Assembly: GCA_035632095.1 (NCBI GenBank)
Contig: DASQHM010000074.1
Coordinates: forward strand, 1 to 20,048
Length of the DNA: 20,048 bases
Reading direction: 5' to 3'
Origin: DASQHM01 sp035632095
Lineage (GTDB): Bacteria; Pseudomonadota; Alphaproteobacteria; Ferrovibrionales; Ferrovibrionaceae
Shown here: one piece after another, positions 15,046 to 20,048 of the stretch
Layout of the letters: every line of letters begins with the position of its first letter
How positions within the stretch are numbered: position 1 is the stretch's first letter
The notes under the pieces: model-generated
The model's input: the letters and a program-made list of their open reading frames with translations, nothing else
The model's database searches: none
What the model was told of the DNA's origin: nothing
Made by a program: the position numbers and the translations under genes

Positions 15046-16530
15046 TCAACGCGCCGGCGCAGAATCGCGTCCCATGGGGCCGAGGTCCTTGAGTCGCAGC
15101 GCGCGGCCCGGGCGCTCGCCGGTCGGCGCGCCGTCTCGCCAGATCGCGCGTCCGTTGGCGAATACCAGTTCGATCCCGGCCGCCGGCGTCTTCGGTTTCT
15201 CGAAGGTGGCGCGATCCAGCACGGTGGCGGGGTCGAACAGCACCAGATCGGCGAAAGCGCCCGCCCGCAGCACGCCACGGTCCTTCAGCCCGAATTGCGC
15301 CGCGGGGAACCCGGTCATGCGGCGCACCGCCTCTTCCAGCGGAAACAATCCGATGTCGCGCGCGTAATGGCCGAGCACGCGCGGAAACGTGCCCCAGAGG
15401 CGCGGGTGCGGATGAAAATCGTGCGGCAGTCCGTCGGAGCCGATCATGGCGTGGTCGTACTTCAGCACGCGCTGCACGTCGGCCTCGTCCATGGTGAAGT
15501 AGATTGCGCCTGCCGGCAGCAGCTTTTCCGCCGCCTGTTCCATGTCGAGACCCATCTCGGCGGCTATGTCGGCGAGATAGCGGCCGGTGGCGTCGCGCTT
15601 CGCCAGCGACCAGGTGATCAGCACCTTGGCCGCGCCCATGAGGCGGCGCGGGTCGAGCACCGTCGAGCTTGCGATATAGGGATAGACGTCGAGCGCGAGC
15701 GGTTGCCGCTGCCGTGCCCGCTCGATCATCGGCAGGGTTTCCGCCGTGCGGCCGTGATTGTTCTTGCCCGTCACCTTGTGATGGGAAATCACCACCGGAA
15801 CCTTTGCCGAGCGGCCGATGGCGATGGTTTCTTCGATCGAGCGCGTCACCTGGTCGCCTTCGTCGCGCATATGGGTCGTGTGGATGGCGCCCTTCGGCGC
15901 CAAGCGCTTTGCCAATGCGATCACCTCTTCCGTCGGTGCGGCGATTGCCGGCCGATAGAACAATCCGGTCGAGAGACCGATGGCGCCGTCGTCGAGCGCG
16001 CGGTCCAATTGCTCGCACATGGCGGCGGTTTCGCTCTCGGTAGCAGGCCTGTCGAGCCGGTCCATGGCGCCGACCCGCAACGTGGCGTGGCCCACGAGGG
16101 CCGCCGAGTTGATCGCCGCCGGTTCGCGATCGAGCCGGTCCAGATACTCGCTCATGCGCTTGAACGTGTGCTCGGGCGAGGCGGCGATCAGATCGATGGG
16201 CGGCGGCAGTTTGGCGCTGCGCACGTAGAACGGCGCCAGGCTGATACCGCAATTGCCGGTTATCACCGTGGTCACGCCCTGGCTCGCCTTGGGCGACATG
16301 GCGGGATCCGCCATCAGCGCACGGTCGTCGTGGGTATGGACGTCGATGAAGCCGGGCGCCAGGGCCTTGCCGCCGGCGTCGATTTCGCGGGCGGCCTTGA
16401 TTTGCGCGAGATCGCCGATCGCCTGGATGCGCTCGCCGCTCACGGCCAGATCGCCGCGCCGCGGCTTGGCGCCCGTGCCGTCGATCAGCGTGGCGTTTCG
16501 GATGATGAGGTCCGGGCGGGCATCGGCCAT
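15046..16530 (-). CDS. N-acyl-D-amino-acid deacylase (D-aminoacylase family amidohydrolase)
   Basis: 494 residues, about the length of characterised D-aminoacylases. It has a small beta-sandwich domain at both ends around a TIM barrel. Metal and catalytic positions known from the Alcaligenes enzyme are present at nearly the same numbering: HTH (His65, His67), Cys94 in TGNCG, His220 in THMRDEG, His250 in ISHHK, and Asp366 in IGSDGLPHD followed by PRLWGTFPRVLG. These enzymes hydrolyse N-acyl-D-amino acids, though many relatives act on other N-acyl or cyclic amides. An AGGAG lies about six bases before the ATG. It is followed on the same strand by the SDR gene, an arrangement that would let a deacylated product be oxidised. 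The transporter cluster next door is a plausible supplier of substrate (inference). Confidence 0.94.
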   Translation of the reverse strand: MADARPDLIIRNATLIDGTGAKPRRGDLAVSGERIQAIGDLAQIKAAREIDAGGKALAPGFIDVHTHDDRALMADPAMSPKASQGVTTVITGNCGISLAPFYVRSAKLPPPIDLIAASPEHTFKRMSEYLDRLDREPAAINSAALVGHATLRVGAMDRLDRPATESETAAMCEQLDRALDDGAIGLSTGLFYRPAIAAPTEEVIALAKRLAPKGAIHTTHMRDEGDQVTRSIEETIAIGRSAKVPVVISHHKVTGKNNHGRTAETLPMIERARQRQPLALDVYPYIASSTVLDPRRLMGAAKVLITWSLAKRDATGRYLADIAAEMGLDMEQAAEKLLPAGAIYFTMDEADVQRVLKYDHAMIGSDGLPHDFHPHPRLWGTFPRVLGHYARDIGLFPLEEAVRRMTGFPAAQFGLKDRGVLRAGAFADLVLFDPATVLDRATFEKPKTPAAGIELVFANGRAIWRDGAPTGERPGRALRLKDLGPMGRDSAPAR

Positions 16531-16588
16531 GGCGCGCTCCTATATGCGAACAGGCGAAGCTTCGGCGATGGCTGGCCGCGGCGCAAGC

Positions 16589-17425
16589 TCACGGCGCTTC
16601 GCCGCGTTCGCATTTCCGGCACGGCACGGTCATGCCGAAATGTTCGCGCCGGCCGGCGGCGGTCTCGACCCAGGGCCGCTCGCTCCATGGCGGATTGTTG
16701 CGCATGTGCTGGGTATGTCCGCATTCGAGATCCGCAACCCAATCGCCGGATTCGTCGCGCCGGAAGCCGACTATGCGCCGCGCGCCTGCCGCATCGGTAT
16801 CGGCGGACCCATGCACCGAGGGCCGGTAGCCGGCGCCGAGCGCGGCAACGATCGAGCGCGGAGTCAAGACGTTGACGCGGCGATCGGCGGCGATCGGCTC
16901 GTGCGCAACATAGCCCGTGGGCGACCAGCGATGCAGTTTGCCGCGCCAAATGAGCCACGCCGTCTCCGATAGGTCGGCTCCGGCGACAAAGCAGCCGTCC
17001 GGCAGCAATCCGAGTCGCGACTCAAATGTCACCTTCGAACAACCGCGCCGCACGCGTTCGCCATGGAGCTGCCTGTCGACCTCGCCCACGCCGGGATAGG
17101 CCGCCCCAGGCCGGTTGGCCCGCATCCACGCGGCCATGAAGGCCTTGGCGTCGCGGTTGCGGCACTCGAAGCAGGGGCGGTGGCCTGCCGCCAGCGCCGT
17201 CGCCTCGTCGAGAAAGAACAAATGCGTGTAGCGGCCGGGTTGCATGACCGGGCGCTTGCGGTCCTTGAATCGCAGCACGCAAGCGATCCACATGCGGCCG
17301 CGCCAGCGCGCGCGCCCGAGGTTGCCGTGCTCGTCGTGCAGAATGCCGCGATTTCCGGTCAGCGCGCCGCGCGCTGCGTTCGCGACCAGTGTCCCAAACG
17401 GTGTCACGCGGTTCTGGTAGGGCAT
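16589..17425 (-). CDS. Conserved hypothetical zinc-site protein fused to a DUF3565 domain
   Basis: 278 residues in two parts. Residues 1 to about 205 are a conserved hypothetical module starting MPYQNRVTPFGTLV, with GNRGILHDEHG, GRYTHLFFLDEATALAAGHRPCFECR (Cys85-x2-Cys88) and KVTFESRLGLLPDGCFV. Residues about 219-275 match DUF3565: VGFRRDESGDWVADLECGH (Cys235, His237), MRNNPPWSERPWV and a final CRKC (269-272), a probable zinc ribbon. The two domains usually occur as separate proteins, so this looks like a fusion. The frame continues upstream to a TTG at 17500, with another ATG at 17449; I chose 17425 because remembered relatives begin MPYxNRVTPFG, but no Shine-Dalgarno is evident. It lies 58 bases upstream of the deacylase gene on the same strand; that gap includes a CGAAGCTTCG palindrome (16555-16564). 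Function unknown. Confidence 0.75.
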   Translation of the reverse strand: MPYQNRVTPFGTLVANAARGALTGNRGILHDEHGNLGRARWRGRMWIACVLRFKDRKRPVMQPGRYTHLFFLDEATALAAGHRPCFECRNRDAKAFMAAWMRANRPGAAYPGVGEVDRQLHGERVRRGCSKVTFESRLGLLPDGCFVAGADLSETAWLIWRGKLHRWSPTGYVAHEPIAADRRVNVLTPRSIVAALGAGYRPSVHGSADTDAAGARRIVGFRRDESGDWVADLECGHTQHMRNNPPWSERPWVETAAGRREHFGMTVPCRKCERGEAP

Positions 17426-17530
17426 CAGTTCGAGCGTACACGAAAACATCACTGGACGATCACGGTGCGGCAACGCGGCGCGGCGATAGTGGCGCTTCAA
17501 CCCCCAGGATGTTTTTCAGGAGTGGGAGCC

Positions 17531-17761
17531 ATGGGCATCGAACCCGTCTTCGGCGATGTCTGGTTCGTCGGGCAGACCGGCCGTCCGCCGTACGAACCGG
17601 CGTTGAGCGACGTTCTCGCCGACCCGATTGTGCTTGCTTTCATGTCGGCAAGCCGCGTCAGCATGGAGCAGCTTTGCGCCGTCATCGCCGATGCGCGCCT
17701 GCGGCTCGGCGCGCCGGAGACCGCTCGGCACGGACGGCCACGTTCCGGCAACGGGGCGTAG
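17531..17761 (+). CDS. Small conserved hypothetical protein
   Basis: A 76-residue protein starting MGIEPVFGDVWFVGQTGRPPYEP. The ATG at 17531 has GGGAG immediately upstream and the preceding sequence is AT/T-rich, consistent with a real start; the frame itself is open much further upstream, opposite the fusion gene. Residues 1-55 look globular, with a VLADPIVLAFMSASRVSMEQLCAVIADAR helical part, and the last 15 or so are Arg/Gly-rich and probably disordered. I do not recognise a named family, although similar small proteins seem to exist in rhizobia-like genomes. It is divergent from the DUF3565 fusion gene, with 105 bases between the starts. Confidence 0.6.
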   Translation: MGIEPVFGDVWFVGQTGRPPYEPALSDVLADPIVLAFMSASRVSMEQLCAVIADARLRLGAPETARHGRPRSGNGA

Positions 17762-17865
17762 TCCCGGCTCCCCGCCCGCGCATGTAATCCCCTCTGCGAC
17801 AACGGGCCAATGGTCTAGTCGCCATCGGCTCGCGTATTATCCCGCCGGCAACGAGTCGAGGGCCG

Positions 17866-18726
17866 ATGCGGCGGTTTGCAATTTCTTTAGTTCTTGCGTT
17901 TGCATGCGTTGTGGCGGCCGCGGCCCTGCCGGCCCGGGCGGACGATCGGGCGTCCGGAGACGGCGACGAAATCGCGGTGCCGCTCATCGCTGACGGCAAG
18001 CCCGACCCCCGTGACGCCGCGGTAATCGGCTATCTGTTCAAGCCGGCGGGCGAAGGGCCTTTCCCCGCCGTGATCCTGATGCACGGCTGCGACGGGCTCG
18101 GCTGGGAGACTCTCGGCAAGGCGAGCTGGTTCCTGCACAAGTCCTATGCCCATCGTTACGTCGAACACGGCTACGTCGCACTTGTGCTCGACAGCTTCCG
18201 GCCTCGTGGTGTCGAGGCGGTCTGCGGCAAGCCTTTCATCGTGTCGCCGCAAAGACGGGTCTGGGACGCCTATAGCGCCGCCCGCGTGCTCGGGAACCAA
18301 GGCTTCGTCGACAAATCGCGCATCGTGCTGCAGGGACTATCCCACGGCGGCTGGACGGTGCTCATGGCGATGCAACAGCCGGCCGGGGTCGATCTGCCGG
18401 AGCATTTCGCGGCGGCCATTGCATGGTACCCGTATTGCTACCCGGTGAGGTTTTTTTCGGCGCCGCTCTTGATCCTGATCGGCGGCAGTGACGATTGGAC
18501 GCCGTCGCGCCGTTGCGAAGACATGGTGCGGGGACTGCGGCGCGAAAGCGGCGATCCGGACGTGGTGCTCGACGTTTACGGAGACGCCTTGCACGCTTAT
18601 GACTATCCGTATCGGGCGCGGACCAACGCTATCGGTCATCGCATGGCCTATGACGCGAAAGCAACAGACGCGAGCTGGCGCGCCATCGACGATTTTCTCG
18701 CCCGATACGTGCCAGCGCGCCGCTAG
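17866..18726 (+). CDS. Dienelactone hydrolase family protein, exported
   Basis: 286 residues. The N-terminus is a signal peptide (RR followed by a hydrophobic ISLVLAFACVVAAAA and the cleavage-like ARADD at about 24-27), so the protein is probably periplasmic. The alpha/beta-hydrolase core is clear: AVILMHGCDGLG (68-79) for the oxyanion region, the nucleophile elbow GLSHGG with Ser159, acid Asp210 in GGSDDWTP, and His243 in DALHAYDYP. Classical dienelactone hydrolases use Cys as nucleophile; the Ser here matches the broader DLH-like group, so substrate is open (esters or lactones). A GAGGG ends three bases before the ATG. A weak promoter candidate, TATTAT at 17835-17840, lies upstream. Confidence 0.9.
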   Translation: MRRFAISLVLAFACVVAAAALPARADDRASGDGDEIAVPLIADGKPDPRDAAVIGYLFKPAGEGPFPAVILMHGCDGLGWETLGKASWFLHKSYAHRYVEHGYVALVLDSFRPRGVEAVCGKPFIVSPQRRVWDAYSAARVLGNQGFVDKSRIVLQGLSHGGWTVLMAMQQPAGVDLPEHFAAAIAWYPYCYPVRFFSAPLLILIGGSDDWTPSRRCEDMVRGLRRESGDPDVVLDVYGDALHAYDYPYRARTNAIGHRMAYDAKATDASWRAIDDFLARYVPARR

Positions 18727-18797
18727 CGCGCCCTAGCCATCGCCGGGCAAATCCGCCAAGCTGGCCGGAGCGACGCGTTCTGCGGGGCAGTCGAAAA

Positions 18798-19589
18798 ATG
18801 CAAGGCCGGCGGTCCAAAGCGCCATCGAGTCCGCGGCCGGAGGCGGTGGCCATCGTCGATCGGCCGGCTGGAGCGCTGAACGGCGCCGGCCTGGCCCGCA
18901 CGGCGCTCGAGCGGCATCCGGACGGCATGTTGCGCCGCGAGGAATTCACCGAAGAACGGCTCGATCGCATCAGCCGCGTCGCGCGCGAGTTGCTTGGTTA
19001 TCGCCTGCTGAGCGCCGAAGAGCGCCAGGCCTCGCTCGGCGCGGTCCTGTCGGCGGTGCCGAGGCGGCGCGGCGTTTGGATCTTCGGCTATGGCTCGCTG
19101 ATGTGGAATCCCGCATTAAAGGTTGCCGAGACGCGCGCCGCAACCGTTCACGGCTATCACCGCTGGTTCTGCCTCGACATGCATCTCGGACGGGGTTCGC
19201 CGGACCGGCCCGGCCTGATGCTGGGGCTCGACCGCGGCGGGTCTTGCCACGGCATGGCGCATCGCATCGCGCCGCAGGACGTGGAAAGCGAACTCGAGAT
19301 ATTGTGGCGCCGCGAGATGCTGAGCGGCGCCTATCAGCCGCGCTGGGTTACGGCCTACGGCAAGCGCGGTGCGCTACGCGCGCTGACCTTCGTGGTCGAC
19401 CGCCGCCACGACCGCTATGCCGGCAAACTTCCGGAGCAGGAGGTCGTGATGCGCATTGCGCTTGCCGAGGGCCATATCGGCACCAACCGCCAATACCTGT
19501 TCAAGACGGTCGAACATCTCGACCAGCTTGGCATCGACGACGGTCCCATGCACCGCCTGGCCCGCCTGGTGCGCGACAGGACCGGCTAG
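18798..19589 (+). CDS. Gamma-glutamylcyclotransferase, ChaC type
   Basis: 263 residues; the conserved part begins at about 92 with VWIFGYGSLMWNP (phosphate/substrate loop YGSL), followed by VHGYHRWFCLDMHLGRG, RPGLMLGLDRGGSCHGMAHRI, LEILWRREMLSGAY (the Glu in WRREM is the likely general base) and a C-terminal EGHIGTNRQYLFKTVEHLDQLGI. ChaC enzymes cleave glutathione to 5-oxoproline and Cys-Gly in the cytosol. The first 90 or so residues are not part of the core and are Arg/Ala-rich, so the start is doubtful: ATG at 18798 follows a weak GGGG, and a later ATG at 18927 would give a more usual length (about 220 residues). It lies 71 bases after the hydrolase gene on the same strand and converges with the barrel gene. 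Confidence 0.88.
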   Translation: MQGRRSKAPSSPRPEAVAIVDRPAGALNGAGLARTALERHPDGMLRREEFTEERLDRISRVARELLGYRLLSAEERQASLGAVLSAVPRRRGVWIFGYGSLMWNPALKVAETRAATVHGYHRWFCLDMHLGRGSPDRPGLMLGLDRGGSCHGMAHRIAPQDVESELEILWRREMLSGAYQPRWVTAYGKRGALRALTFVVDRRHDRYAGKLPEQEVVMRIALAEGHIGTNRQYLFKTVEHLDQLGIDDGPMHRLARLVRDRTG

Positions 19590-19604
19590 GCGACAGGTCG
19601 CGGA

Positions 19605-20048
19605 TCAGAAGCTGTAGCGCAATCCAACCTGGATTTCGTTGGCGCGGAGGCTGAAGTCGGACGGCGTACGCGTGGTCGGGAAAGTCAGTGTAGTAGCGGT
19701 GGTCGTGAGAAGGCCGTTCGGTCCGAGCGAAGCCTTGCCGAGGTCGATGTAGCGATAGCCGACATCCAGCGCGAAACCGTCGGCGATCCGCACCGCCGTG
19801 CCTAACGTGACATCCCACGCCAGGCTGGTGCGTTCCTGGCCGAAAACCGTGGCCGTGACGCCGGGGACCGCGGCCGCGGACAATTTTTCATCTTTGACCT
19901 TGTTGGCGCTGAAGCCGATGCCGGCGCCGACATAAGGCGTGAACAGCCCCCACGTCCCGACGTCCCAATAGCCGTTGAGCAAGCCGGCGAAACTCCGAAC
20001 GCCTGCCTTCGATACGGTCACAGGTGTCGAGGCCTTCCCGGCCACGCC
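19605..20048 (-). CDS. Outer-membrane beta-barrel protein, Omp25-like (N-terminus outside window)
   Basis: The reading frame runs off the right edge, so only the C-terminal 147 residues are visible; a GTG near the edge is not taken as the start. The sequence alternates hydrophobic and polar residues in strand-length blocks: GLFTPYVGAGIGFSANKV, SLAWDVTLGTAVRI, GFALDVGYRYIDLGK, and a final ANEIQVGLRYSF ending in Phe, the C-terminal signature for barrel insertion. The FTPYVGAGIG and LDVGYRYIDLG motifs are typical of small 8-stranded porin-like proteins of the Omp25/OmpA-barrel type common in Hyphomicrobiales. It would sit in the outer membrane as a structural or adhesion-related barrel. It converges with the ChaC gene (15-bp gap). 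Confidence 0.85.
   Translation of the reverse strand, partial: GVAGKASTPVTVSKAGVRSFAGLLNGYWDVGTWGLFTPYVGAGIGFSANKVKDEKLSAAAVPGVTATVFGQERTSLAWDVTLGTAVRIADGFALDVGYRYIDLGKASLGPNGLLTTTATTLTFPTTRTPSDFSLRANEIQVGLRYSF

Noticed and set aside
15295..16875. A 526-codon plus-strand reading frame opposite the deacylase gene
   Set aside because: The minus strand has complete catalytic motifs of an amidohydrolase; the plus-strand product is an Arg-rich shadow.

Overview
This is a high-GC, gene-dense stretch that looks like an alphaproteobacterial chromosome, most likely order Hyphomicrobiales (Bradyrhizobium/Xanthobacteraceae-like). The assignment rests on gene content and base composition only: a prkA-yeaH-spoVR stress module, a complete LivKHMGF-type transporter, amidohydrolase and SDR genes, small conserved hypotheticals and an Omp25-like beta-barrel. 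I see no rRNA, tRNA, CRISPR, transposase, integrase or attachment site.

Layout. (1) 3-1356: the 3' part of an SDR-fold protein whose catalytic tetrad is replaced, convergent with a DUF2848 (FAH-like) gene. (2) 1357-1729: the longest gene-free stretch, with several inverted repeats and a strong hairpin just before the prkA ribosome binding site. (3) 1730-6579: prkA (AAA+ Ser kinase), yeaH (von Willebrand A domain) and spoVR/ycgB, joined by a 9-bp gap and an ATGA overlap, so surely one operon. (4) 6589-7653: a convergent aminoglycoside/choline-kinase-like phosphotransferase. (5) 7723-14181: a rightward cluster of a GntR/FadR-type regulator, a leaderless NMT1/THI5-like protein, and a branched-chain-amino-acid-type ABC transporter (binding protein, two permeases, two ATPases). 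The regulator is preceded by a perfect 17-bp palindrome in an AT-rich island. (6) 14233-17425: three leftward genes, in transcription order a zinc-site protein fused to a DUF3565 domain, an N-acyl-D-amino-acid deacylase and an intact SDR oxidoreductase. (7) 17531-20048: a 76-residue hypothetical, a secreted dienelactone-hydrolase-like protein, a ChaC-type gamma-glutamylcyclotransferase, and the C-terminal part of an outer-membrane barrel protein on the minus strand.

How the parts may work together. The prkA-yeaH-spoVR block is a conserved starvation/stationary-phase module. The 7.7-16.5 kb block reads as one uptake-and-catabolism locus: a GntR sensor, a high-affinity importer, and on the opposite strand a deacylase and a dehydrogenase. 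A reasonable inference is import of an N-acylated or otherwise modified amino-acid-like compound, but the sequence does not identify the substrate. The least expected items are the cytosolic NMT1/THI5-like protein between the regulator and the transporter, the tetrad-less SDR, and the DUF3565 fusion. I did not find an obvious new defence or mobile system.
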